Assembly: GCA_023436245.1 (NCBI GenBank)
Contig: JAEZJZ010000005.1
Span: forward strand, 1-33,111
Direction: 5' to 3'
Length of the DNA stretch: 33,111 bases
Source of the DNA: Bacillota bacterium
Lineage (GTDB): Bacteria > Bacillota > UBA994 > UBA5500
Below are positions 1 to 8,272 of the stretch, in pieces. Both the position numbers and the translations under genes were made by a program. The number at the start of each line of letters is the position of its first letter. The first letter of the stretch is position 1. The notes under the pieces are model-generated. The model did no database searches. It was not told where the DNA came from and saw only the letters and a list, made by a program, of their open reading frames with translations.

Positions 1-69
1 GCACATCCTTCGGATGTGCGACCCACAAAACACCGAGGGAGAGCGCGTTGGGTCGCATTCATGCGACCC
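1..69. repeat. Nested palindromes upstream of the TetR gene
   Basis: Two perfect hairpins are visible. The first pairs 1-8 with 12-19 around a 3-nt loop. The second pairs 50-58 with 61-69 (GGGTCGCAT / ATGCGACCC) around 2 nt. The half-site TGCGACCC also occurs at 17-24, so 50-57 can pair with either flank and the two folds exclude each other. The right-hand palindrome lies 45 bp before the TetR start. It could be that repressor's operator, since TetR sites are often dyads of this size, or an end of an intergenic REP-like repeat. The left end of the element may be cut off by the window. Confidence 0.6.
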
Positions 70-113
70 CTACGGCCAAGTCACCAGATTGTCATCAGGA
101 GGTGTACTGACAC

Positions 114-722
114 ATGCAGGAGGATCCGTATTTGCCGGGCATGCCGGAGAAGAAACGCCGATTGCTGCTTGCCGCCATTGACGTCTTCGCCGAACAGGGG
201 TTCCATGCCACCACCATCGATCAAATCGCCGAACGGGCCGGAGTGGGTAAGGGGACGGTCTATCTCTACTTTCAGAGTAAGCAGGACCTTTTCCTGGGAA
301 TCATCCAGGAGGGGTTAGGTTGGTTGATTCAGTTTGCTGCTCGCTTGGCCGAAGCAGAGCCCGATCCCAAGGAGCGCCTAAGCAAGCTGGCCCATTGGCA
401 TCTGCGCGTCATCCTGCAGAACTATCCGCGTATGCGCATGTTCATGTCCGGGGGAGTGCCGCAGGATCTGCACGCGCTCTTGCCGGAATTTCAGAGGCGG
501 CTGCTGGATTATCGCTCCCTTTATGTCAACGCCCTAGAGGCGGGAGTTAAGGCCGGGTCCCTTCGGGCTCATGATTGCCGTCTGGTCGCCACTGGCCTGC
601 TCGGTTATCTGAATCAGGTGGGACGCTATTTGGCGGAGGAGACAAAGTCAGCTGATCTGGACACTGCCGCGCATGAGGTGCTGCAGTTCATCTTCAGCGG
701 AATAGAGAAAGTGGGGAATTAG
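114..722 (+). CDS. TetR/AcrR-family transcriptional regulator
   Basis: This is a 202-aa DNA-binding repressor of the TetR type. The N-terminal helix-turn-helix spans about residues 13-60: residues KRRLLLAAIDVFAEQGF open the domain and GVGKGTVYLYFQSKQDLF forms the recognition helix and the following helix. The rest is the variable all-helical ligand and dimerisation domain. The ATG at 114 is chosen because AGGAGGT at 97-103 sits 10 bases ahead; an in-frame ATG at 141 lacks such a site. The stop is one base before the start of the RND permease gene, so the two are almost certainly cotranscribed. The usual role of this arrangement is repression of the adjacent pump until a ligand binds. The ligand cannot be told from the sequence. 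Confidence 0.93.
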   Translation: MQEDPYLPGMPEKKRRLLLAAIDVFAEQGFHATTIDQIAERAGVGKGTVYLYFQSKQDLFLGIIQEGLGWLIQFAARLAEAEPDPKERLSKLAHWHLRVILQNYPRMRMFMSGGVPQDLHALLPEFQRRLLDYRSLYVNALEAGVKAGSLRAHDCRLVATGLLGYLNQVGRYLAEETKSADLDTAAHEVLQFIFSGIEKVGN

Positions 723-723
723 T

Positions 724-3700
724 TTGAGCGCAATTTCGAGATTTGCCGTCAACAAGCGCGTCACTGTGCTGATGCTGGTGCTGGCCACAGTGCTGATCGG
801 CGCGGTGTCGTATGGACGGTTGCCGGTCGACCTCTTCCCGAACATGAACCTGCCCATGGCCGTGGTGATCACCGACTACGCCGGGGTGGGGCCGGAGGAA
901 GTTGAAACCATGATCACCAAGCCGCTGGAGGGCGTGCTCGGTTCGATCAGCAACATCGAAGAAGTCTCCAGCACCTCCAGCGAAGGCCGTTCACTGATCA
1001 TGCTGCAGTTTTCCTGGAACACAGATATGGACATGATCGCCATCGACATCCGCGGCCAACTGGACATGGTCAAGCGTTACCTGCCGAGCGGGGCCGGCAC
1101 CCCTAGCCTGATCAAGATCGATCCTTCCATGCTGGCCGCCATGAACATCGGCGTCGCCTCCAGCGAACTCGATCTCTATCAGCTGCGATCCCTGGCAGAG
1201 GATGCGCTCAGTCAGCGCCTGGAGCGCATCCCCGGCGTTGCCTCGGTCACCGTCAATGGTGGCATCGAGCAGGAATTCCAGGTCAACCTCAACCAGAGTC
1301 GCCTGGAGAAGTACGGCATCCCCATTTCGCAAGTGACCAACGCCCTGCGGGCTGCCAGCGTCAACCTGCCCGGCGGCGAACTGACCGAGGATGGGCAGCG
1401 TTATCTGGTGCGCACTCTGGGCAAAGCCGCTTCTATCGACGATCTGAAGGACATGATCGTGGGCGTGGAGACCAAGGTGCAGGCGGCGCCAACGCCTAGC
1501 CTTCCGGCCGGTGCCCAGTTGCCGCCTGGGATGACTCTGCCGCCCGGCATGGGTGGCGCCACCGCCGCACCCACCGTCACCACTCGCCCGGTGCGCCTCA
1601 GTGAGGTGGCGGAGGTCGTCCTGCGTGACGTTGGTCAGTCCAGCATCTCGCGCCTGAACGGTCAGCCGAATGTCACCCTCTCTGTGCAGAAACAGTCCGA
1701 TGCCAACACAGTGGCTGTGGCCGGCTTGGTGAAGGCTGAGCTCGAGAAGCTCGGCTCGGAGTATCCGTCCGTGACCTTGCTTCCGACCATGGATCAATCC
1801 GAGTTCATCAATATCACTATCACGAGCGTGATGCAGAGCGCCCTCTATGGCGGTTTGTTGGCCATCCTAATTCTGCTCGTCTTCCTGCGCAATCTGCGCA
1901 GCACCCTGGTGATTGCGGTTTCGGTGCCGGTGTCCATCATCGCCACCTTCATCCCGCTCTATTTCGGTGGGCTGACTATCAACTTGATGACCCTCTCCGG
2001 GCTGGCACTCGGCATCGGCATGCTGGTGGATAACTCCATCGTGGTGCTGGAGAGCGTCTTCCGCCACTTGGAGCTCGGTGAGTCGCGCCGGGATGCCGCC
2101 CGGCGGGGCACCTCGGAAGTGGCCATGGCCATCACCGCCTCCACGCTGACTACGGTGGCCGTCTTCCTGCCGGTTGCCTTCGTTGGCGGCATCACCGGCA
2201 CCCTGTTCAAGGAACTGGCCCTCACCGTCAGCTTCTCGCTAGCTTGTTCCCTGCTGGTTGCCCTCACCGTTGTGCCGGCACTTTCCGCCAGCATTTTGGG
2301 CACCAATCGGCGCATCACCGAGTTTACCGGTATGGCCAAAGGCTACGGTCGGGCGCTGCGTTGGACGCTTGGGCACAAGCTGGTCGTCTCCCTGATTGTG
2401 CTGGCCTTGCTAGGCGGCAGTCTGTTCACCTTCCGCCAGATTGGCGGCGAGTTCATGCCGACCATGGACCAAGGACAGTTCAGCATCGCCATCAGCCCAC
2501 AACCGGAGGCGACCTCCACCGACTTGGATGCACTGCTTGCCGAAATAGAACAGAAATTGCTCAGCGATCCCGATGTGCAGTTGGTGGACACCACCATCGG
2601 GGGAGGCTCGGGCCTGTCCGCACTGCGGGGAGCAATGGGCGGCGGCGGAAGTAGCCAGAGCGACGCCAGCATCAATATCACCCTCAAGCCTTACGACGAG
2701 CGGCAGCGGGATACCGCTCAGCTGGTGGATGAATTGAGCGAGCTCTATGCCGAGCACCCCAAGGCGGTTGTGACGGTGGATGAGTCCGCCGGCATGATGG
2801 GCGGGGGCGGGGCGTCAGCCCTGCTCGGCGGTCGCAGCGTGCAGGTGGACATTGCCGGGCCTGATCTAGTCCAGTTGGCTGCCTATGCCGCAGAGCTTGG
2901 CGACAAGCTCGACCAGCACGCCAACTTCGAGGATGCCAGCAACAGTCTGAGCACCAGTCGGCCGGAGTTGCAGGTCCGCGTTGACTTCGACAAGGCTGGC
3001 TCACTCGGCCTGGCCCCGGCCGTCGTCGGCAGCCTCGTGCGCAGTGCCTTCCAGGGCGACACCGCCACTCAATTGCAGCAGAACGGGCGCGAGTTGTCGG
3101 TGGTGGTACGGCTGCAGGAATCAGACCGTGCCAACGTTGCTGATCTAAAGAATCTGGTCATCTCGTCAGCCGGCGGTAGAATCGTGCGCCTCCGGGACGT
3201 GGCAGAGGTAATCCAGGCGGAAGGACCAACCTCGATCAGCCGCCGCAACAACCAGCGTTACGTCACCGTGAATGCCGACGTAGTCGGGGTTGACCTGCAG
3301 AGCGCTCAAACCGAACTGGAGCAGCTGGTGGCGGACATCAACCTGCCGGACAGCTATCAGGCGATCTACGGCGGGCAGGCGGCAGAGATGAAGGAAGCGT
3401 TCAGTGGACTGATTCTGGCTCTCATCCTAGCCGTGGTCTTGGTCTACATGGTGATGGCTTCCCAGTTTGAGTCGCTGATTCACCCCTTCACCGTCATGTT
3501 CACCATGCCGCTGGCGGCCATCGGCGTGTTCTACTTGCTCTGGCTGACGGGCGAGAGCTTCAGCGTCACCTCGATTATCGGCATCATCATGCTGGCCGGT
3601 ATCGTGGTGAACAACGGCATCGTGCTGGTTGACTACATCAACCAGCTGCGCGCCCGCGGCATGCACACCGAAGAGGCTGTAGTCGAAGCCGGGCAGACCC

Positions 3701-3933
3701 GTCTGCGCCCGATCCTGATGACCGCCTTGACCACCATCCTCGGTCTCGTGCCCTTGGCCATTGCCTCCGGCACCGGCGCCGAGATGCAGCGCGGGCTGGC
3801 CATCTCCGTGATCGGTGGCCTGACCACTGCCACCTTCCTCACCCTGTTCATCATCCCGATCGTCTACCTCTCGCTCGACCGGCTGTTGCCCAAGGCAACG
3901 CTGATCGTGAGCGAGGAAGAGGCTTCGGCATAA
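724..3933 (+). CDS. RND-family efflux permease (AcrB/HAE-like)
   Basis: This is a 1069-aa inner-membrane, proton-driven transporter of the RND superfamily. The first membrane helix lies near residues 9-29 and is followed by the family motif GRLPVDLFPNMNLP. Helices 2-6 lie near 370-523, helix 7 near 549-569 and helices 8-12 near 893-1051, with two large extracytoplasmic loops, as usual for the family. Helix 4 carries D436 in GIGMLVDNSIVVLES, at the position of the proton-relay aspartates; the second position is Asn. The first loop has a Pro/Gly-rich insertion near 254-285, and the second has Gly-rich stretches near 626-645 and 690-703. The start is TTG, one base after the TetR stop, with a GGGG stretch at 713-716 as a weak ribosome site. 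No membrane-fusion or outer-membrane partner lies in the window, so a partner is encoded elsewhere or is absent. The substrate is unknown. Confidence 0.95.
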   Translation: MSAISRFAVNKRVTVLMLVLATVLIGAVSYGRLPVDLFPNMNLPMAVVITDYAGVGPEEVETMITKPLEGVLGSISNIEEVSSTSSEGRSLIMLQFSWNTDMDMIAIDIRGQLDMVKRYLPSGAGTPSLIKIDPSMLAAMNIGVASSELDLYQLRSLAEDALSQRLERIPGVASVTVNGGIEQEFQVNLNQSRLEKYGIPISQVTNALRAASVNLPGGELTEDGQRYLVRTLGKAASIDDLKDMIVGVETKVQAAPTPSLPAGAQLPPGMTLPPGMGGATAAPTVTTRPVRLSEVAEVVLRDVGQSSISRLNGQPNVTLSVQKQSDANTVAVAGLVKAELEKLGSEYPSVTLLPTMDQSEFINITITSVMQSALYGGLLAILILLVFLRNLRSTLVIAVSVPVSIIATFIPLYFGGLTINLMTLSGLALGIGMLVDNSIVVLESVFRHLELGESRRDAARRGTSEVAMAITASTLTTVAVFLPVAFVGGITGTLFKELALTVSFSLACSLLVALTVVPALSASILGTNRRITEFTGMAKGYGRALRWTLGHKLVVSLIVLALLGGSLFTFRQIGGEFMPTMDQGQFSIAISPQPEATSTDLDALLAEIEQKLLSDPDVQLVDTTIGGGSGLSALRGAMGGGGSSQSDASINITLKPYDERQRDTAQLVDELSELYAEHPKAVVTVDESAGMMGGGGASALLGGRSVQVDIAGPDLVQLAAYAAELGDKLDQHANFEDASNSLSTSRPELQVRVDFDKAGSLGLAPAVVGSLVRSAFQGDTATQLQQNGRELSVVVRLQESDRANVADLKNLVISSAGGRIVRLRDVAEVIQAEGPTSISRRNNQRYVTVNADVVGVDLQSAQTELEQLVADINLPDSYQAIYGGQAAEMKEAFSGLILALILAVVLVYMVMASQFESLIHPFTVMFTMPLAAIGVFYLLWLTGESFSVTSIIGIIMLAGIVVNNGIVLVDYINQLRARGMHTEEAVVEAGQTRLRPILMTALTTILGLVPLAIASGTGAEMQRGLAISVIGGLTTATFLTLFIIPIVYLSLDRLLPKATLIVSEEEASA

Positions 3934-3947
3934 ACAACCCAACCGAA

Positions 3948-4012
3948 CCACGGGGACGGATCCATCTCCTGCAAGTATTTGGCAGGCGACGGATCCGTCC
4001 CCGTGGCTTTTC
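3948..4012 (+). terminator. REP-like palindrome, copy 1; likely terminator of the RND operon
   Basis: CCACGGGGACGGATCC at 3948-3963 is perfectly complementary to 3991-4006 (16 bp). A 5-bp inner stem (3968-3972 with 3982-3986) follows, and the 3' side runs into CTTTTCTTT. It begins 14 bases after the permease stop. The core and the internal TTGGCAG recur in the copy at 30991. It probably ends transcription and is also a member of a dispersed repeat family. Confidence 0.8.
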
Positions 4013-4097
4013 TTTGGCCTGGCATACGCTGTTCAGTGCCCAAATATGCATATGGATGATCCTGCTACTATTTGTTCGATTTTTCCGCCTTGGCTGC

Positions 4098-4122
4098 AGG
4101 ATTCTTCTGCCTGAAATCGAAT
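4098..4122 (+). promoter_or_regulatory. SigH-like promoter for the 4238 gene
   Basis: GCAGGATTC with AGGA at 4098-4101, then a 17-nt gap and ATCGAAT with GAAT at 4119-4122. This matches the known SigH pattern (RnAGGAnnn, 11-12 nt, RnnGAAT). It lies 116 bases before the start codon. The rest of the 304-base gap (3934-4237) holds the REP-like palindrome and an A/T-richer leader with no recognised riboswitch. A 6-bp long-range pairing, CACTCA 4123-4128 with TGAGTG 4200-4205, is possible. Confidence 0.55.
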
Positions 4123-4237
4123 CACTCAAGTGAACAAAGTCAAAGCCAAATTGTGGAATCGGAGTGCCACTAACGGAGGTGAATCGGTAAGGTAGCTGCT
4201 GAGTGAGCCTTCGCAATCATAAAGAGGGGGGAAATGA

Positions 4238-7200
4238 ATGTCCAAACGGTTTCTAACTGTCCTTGCACTACTACTATTGCTTATGACACTCGTCGTCTCG
4301 CCAATTCTCGGGACAGTTGGCGTTGTACGGGCTGAAGAACTGCCAGTGACCCCGCAGTCAGACACTTCGGATCCGAACCAAGTAGCCGGTCCGGGGGTCT
4401 GGCTTCGCGCACTGGATTCTCTTGTGCGTCCGGGCGGCCTGACGAGTTTCGAGTTGGTTGTCAAGAATGTGGCAGACCTGTATGGTCTGTCCCTGGACCT
4501 CAAGTATGACCCCAGTTTGCTCACGCTGGATCCTGTGTCAACCACGCAGGCCGTCGACACTAGCGGCTTCTATGAGTGGGCCATCAACGATTATGATTCC
4601 GGCACCGGGGAGGTCACCCTTGTCGACCTGCTGACTGGCTCCGTGCCCGGACGGAATTTTGACGACGGTGAGTGGCATCGGTTGGCACTCTTGAAGTTTG
4701 AGGTCAGCGATGCGGTTCTCAATGGGACGTTAGGATTCTCGCTCGTTCCCGCTAGCAATGACGCTCTGATCGCTGGCACGGCCATGGTCAAGCTGAGCAA
4801 CTCAGCTGGGCAGCCGATTCCCTTTACTGGTTTCGGCGGTGACGTCAACATCAGCGCGGACGCTGCCATCGTTTCCGGTCGCATCACCGCAGCCGGCAGC
4901 GATCCAATTGTTGGTCTGCCTGATGTGCGGGTCGAGCTGATGCCAATGGCTCCGGATACCGAGCCAATTGCCGCAGTCACAAATCAGGATGGCTACTACG
5001 AGTGTTCAGTACCGCCCGGGGAGTACAAGTTGGCGACGCGTACCGACCCCTGGGTCGCCGCACCCTACGCTGGCAAGTATTACTCGCTGACTGACCAGCA
5101 GTACAATTGGCCGGAGGCGACTGCCTTCACTCTTGCATCCGCCGAAGAAAAGCAGATTAACCTGTCGCTGGAGCCAGGGCAGGCAATCAGCGGTATGGTC
5201 ACGGATGCCGAGAATGGTGCTTCACTGGAAAGAATCTGGGTGCATGCAGTGAGAGCAGACAACGGATTTATCTATGACACCTGCGGCGGTTCCACCAACC
5301 AATGGGGTGAATATCGCCTAGTTGTGCCTGCCGGCAGTTTCTATATCATTGCCCGCGGCGGTCAGATGTTCTGGGATGCATGGTACCGTGTTGGTACTGA
5401 TAACAAGACGGCAATAGGGACCGTCGCCGGCGGCTCTCTATTGCAGGGCAATAACATTGTCATGGACCAGAAAGCTACAGTAACGGTCTCTGGCACTGTC
5501 GTTGATGCCGCCACCGAACAGCCGCTGAGTGGCGTCTGGGTGGACGTTCGCTCCTACGACGAACCGGCGGACGTGATGGAGATCGCGCAGACTGACTCGA
5601 ACGGGCATTATCAGGTCAGCGTGCCCGCCGGCAGTTACCGGGTACTCACGCAGGACTACCTGAGCAATGGCATTCCCTACGCCCAGATGTTCTATGACGC
5701 GAACACCGGTAGTTTCAGTTGGGACGGGGCTGAGCCGCTGGTCGTCGGTAACGAGCCGGTCACCGGGATCGACTTTGCACTGCAACCCTCCGGTTGGATA
5801 GAGGGCGATGTCAAAGGTGCAGATGGCAACGCGCTTCCTCAAGCCATCGTCGCCGCCATCCAGCCCGGCAATCCGCCGCTGCGCTTCGGCTCCGCGGAGA
5901 CCAACTCCACTGGCCACTTCAAGCTGGTGGTTCCGCCTGGTGAGTATGCGGTGGCGGCACACTATCCACCCAACCACGAGGGGTACCCAGAGGTTTGGTA
6001 TCCGAATGCAATCCATCCGGAACTGAGCGGTCGCGTGTCCGTAATCGATGCTGGCAGTACGGTCTCGGACATCAGCCTCAAGTTGAAGCCCTATGCGGGC
6101 AGCATCTCCGGGCAGGTTCTGGATGCAGAGAACCACCCGATTACCGGACTACCAGTTGGAGCGTATCTGGCAGGACCGCAAGCTGAAGCATACGCCATGA
6201 CCTGGACGGGCCCAAATGGCAACTACTCTCTTTCCCTGCCCGCGGGCACCTATCTGATCGGCACTATGGCTAGAGAATGGCAGCAGCCGTTCATTGATGA
6301 ATGGTACGACAATCAGGCAGATCCGACGACAGCCACCTCTCTCGCAGTGTCAGACACGGCGAGTCATGAGGACATTGACCTCACTCTCAGCCGGTTGCCG
6401 CATGCCAATTTGGCACCGTCATGCTTCTTTGACGATAACCTGCCAGCGTCCACCAAGATTGAGCTGGACCCTGGAAAGCTCGGCCTGACAGCGGATCAGA
6501 CCATCTACTACACGATTCGCTCCTGGATGGATGGCAGCAAGCAGAACGGGGAGATCAGCTTTGATTTCGAAGGCGAGACCAATATCTACGATTTGCCGCT
6601 GCCCAACAATCCCGTGTTGCCGAGTAATGGTGCAGCCGGCTATGATGTGACGATCTACTCCACCGAAGACCGCACAGGCACGCCACTAGCTTCCTGCAAT
6701 CCGATTGTGATCTTCCCGTCCAGTTCCGCGCGGACTCTGAACGGGACTATCACCGAGGCGGGAACCGAACCCCCAGTCCCCATTGTTGGTGCGCGCGTGG
6801 TTGCAGAAGGATTCGGGGAAGGGCACATTCGCTTTGAGGCATTTACGGGCGAACTTGGCACGTACTCCCTGCGTCTGCCTGGTGGAATTCTGTATGGGTA
6901 TCGCGTCTCGGTTGACAAGAAAGATGTCTTCCCGATGTTGTGGCACAGCGACGAAGGCTTGGTAGGTGACTGGGGTGAAGCGGACCCAGTGATGGTGACG
7001 TCCACGTCACCCGAGGGAACAACCCTCAATTTGGCTGTACCCGCTCAGATGCCGGCGCCCGGCATTGGCATCTGGCCGCGCTGCATCTTCGATGATCAGA
7101 CGGCGCCAGAGATAGACGTATGGATTACGCCTGACCAGCCGGATCTGACCGAGGCAGTCACTGTTAGTTATGAGGTACTTGAAAAGACAAATCAGACGTC

Positions 7201-8251
7201 GACTGATGTCTTCGGAACGTTCAACTACACACCAACAAACGCCAACTACAATATCCAGTTAGGTCAGCTGGATGCGGGTACGTACGTAATCAGGTTCTCG
7301 GCAAATGACAAGGTTCTGGCTGAGCAAATGCTGATAGTCTTCCCTGCTGATCAAGCAGGGACCATCGATGGTCACGTGACCAGCGGTGGTGAAGATCTCA
7401 TTGGCGTGCAGGTCCTAGCTGAGGGTTACGACAACCAGGACATCGTCTTTGATACCTTCACAGATGAGATCGGCGACTACCAGCTTCGCCTTCCTGCCGG
7501 CGATTACCGCATCGCAGTACAGCCGGTTGTGGAAGGGCCGTTGGTCTGGTATGACAATGCGACTTGGGAAGAGGCGCAGAAAGTGAGCGTCGCAAGCGCA
7601 TCTCTCACGAATCTGAACCTAGCAATTGGTCAGGCGGCGGCCACTATGACCGTGGGACGAGTCAGTGGAAGAGCTGGTGACGTGGTTGAAGTGCCGATTA
7701 GCATCACTGGTTACGGCTCCATGACAAGCTACGGGATCACCATCCAATACGATCCTGCGGTCCTGACACCGGTCGTGGGTGGGGCAGAGAATGGAGATAT
7801 CTTGAGTAGTGGCGGTTTTGGCTACAATGCAAGCTTCTCTCAGAACGAGATCCGCCTCGCAAACTTCCAGTCCAGCGCATCAGTCTCTGGTAACACGATC
7901 GCCACCGTCAAGTTCACCATCAACCAGGCCGCAGTGGCGGGTACTAGCACGGATTTGCACGTCACGCAAGCACTTATATATGACCAGGTCAATGAGCAAG
8001 TGAGTGTATCCCTGCTCGATGGATCAGTTGACATCGTGAATGTCATTTACGGAGACGTGACTGGCGATGGAAACGTTTATCCAAATGACGCGACAGCAGT
8101 AATGCGCTATTTCCTCGGGCTCGAGAACTTCGATGCCCTGCAGATGCTGGCGGCAGATGTCACAGGTGACGGCAATATCTATCCAAACGATGCAACCGCC
8201 ATTTTGCAGTACTTCTTGGGGCTGATCTCCAGCCTTGAGCCCAGCAATTAG
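4238..8251 (+). CDS. Secreted cohesin / regulatory-repeat / cohesin / dockerin protein
   Basis: A 1337-aa exported, multi-domain surface or extracellular protein. The signal peptide is residues 1-32, with likely cleavage after VRA. A cohesin-like domain spans about 50-207. Five carboxypeptidase-regulatory-like beta-sandwich repeats start near 209, 315, 414, 519 and 620, each with the pattern xxSGxVxDA and a later PAGxY. Two copies of an unrecognised module, marked CFFDD (about 726-827) and CIFDD (about 938-1040), alternate with two more such repeats (about 831 and 1041). A second cohesin (1131-1268) carries LxYDPxxL-type motifs (IQYDPAVLTP). A type I dockerin (1269-1337) has two calcium loops, at D1273/D1277/D1284 and D1307/D1311/D1318. 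AGAGGGGGG just upstream supports the ATG at 4238. The protein can in principle both offer and use cohesin-dockerin contacts. No sorting signal, SLH domain or C-terminal membrane helix is seen. The next gene starts 21 bp after the stop. Confidence 0.88.
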   Translation: MSKRFLTVLALLLLLMTLVVSPILGTVGVVRAEELPVTPQSDTSDPNQVAGPGVWLRALDSLVRPGGLTSFELVVKNVADLYGLSLDLKYDPSLLTLDPVSTTQAVDTSGFYEWAINDYDSGTGEVTLVDLLTGSVPGRNFDDGEWHRLALLKFEVSDAVLNGTLGFSLVPASNDALIAGTAMVKLSNSAGQPIPFTGFGGDVNISADAAIVSGRITAAGSDPIVGLPDVRVELMPMAPDTEPIAAVTNQDGYYECSVPPGEYKLATRTDPWVAAPYAGKYYSLTDQQYNWPEATAFTLASAEEKQINLSLEPGQAISGMVTDAENGASLERIWVHAVRADNGFIYDTCGGSTNQWGEYRLVVPAGSFYIIARGGQMFWDAWYRVGTDNKTAIGTVAGGSLLQGNNIVMDQKATVTVSGTVVDAATEQPLSGVWVDVRSYDEPADVMEIAQTDSNGHYQVSVPAGSYRVLTQDYLSNGIPYAQMFYDANTGSFSWDGAEPLVVGNEPVTGIDFALQPSGWIEGDVKGADGNALPQAIVAAIQPGNPPLRFGSAETNSTGHFKLVVPPGEYAVAAHYPPNHEGYPEVWYPNAIHPELSGRVSVIDAGSTVSDISLKLKPYAGSISGQVLDAENHPITGLPVGAYLAGPQAEAYAMTWTGPNGNYSLSLPAGTYLIGTMAREWQQPFIDEWYDNQADPTTATSLAVSDTASHEDIDLTLSRLPHANLAPSCFFDDNLPASTKIELDPGKLGLTADQTIYYTIRSWMDGSKQNGEISFDFEGETNIYDLPLPNNPVLPSNGAAGYDVTIYSTEDRTGTPLASCNPIVIFPSSSARTLNGTITEAGTEPPVPIVGARVVAEGFGEGHIRFEAFTGELGTYSLRLPGGILYGYRVSVDKKDVFPMLWHSDEGLVGDWGEADPVMVTSTSPEGTTLNLAVPAQMPAPGIGIWPRCIFDDQTAPEIDVWITPDQPDLTEAVTVSYEVLEKTNQTSTDVFGTFNYTPTNANYNIQLGQLDAGTYVIRFSANDKVLAEQMLIVFPADQAGTIDGHVTSGGEDLIGVQVLAEGYDNQDIVFDTFTDEIGDYQLRLPAGDYRIAVQPVVEGPLVWYDNATWEEAQKVSVASASLTNLNLAIGQAAATMTVGRVSGRAGDVVEVPISITGYGSMTSYGITIQYDPAVLTPVVGGAENGDILSSGGFGYNASFSQNEIRLANFQSSASVSGNTIATVKFTINQAAVAGTSTDLHVTQALIYDQVNEQVSVSLLDGSVDIVNVIYGDVTGDGNVYPNDATAVMRYFLGLENFDALQMLAADVTGDGNIYPNDATAILQYFLGLISSLEPSN

Positions 8252-8272
8252 TCAGTAAGGGAGGCGGCGCTC

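Noticed and set aside
991..1797. Antisense frame of 268 codons inside the RND gene
   Set aside because: It is the mirror of a high-GC coding frame, has no ribosome site or family resemblance, and the + strand gene is certain.
4123..4237. Cyclic-di-GMP or other riboswitch in the 4238 leader
   Set aside because: The GCAAACC/GAAA/GCAAAGCC core of the GEMM class is absent, and only short pairings are found.
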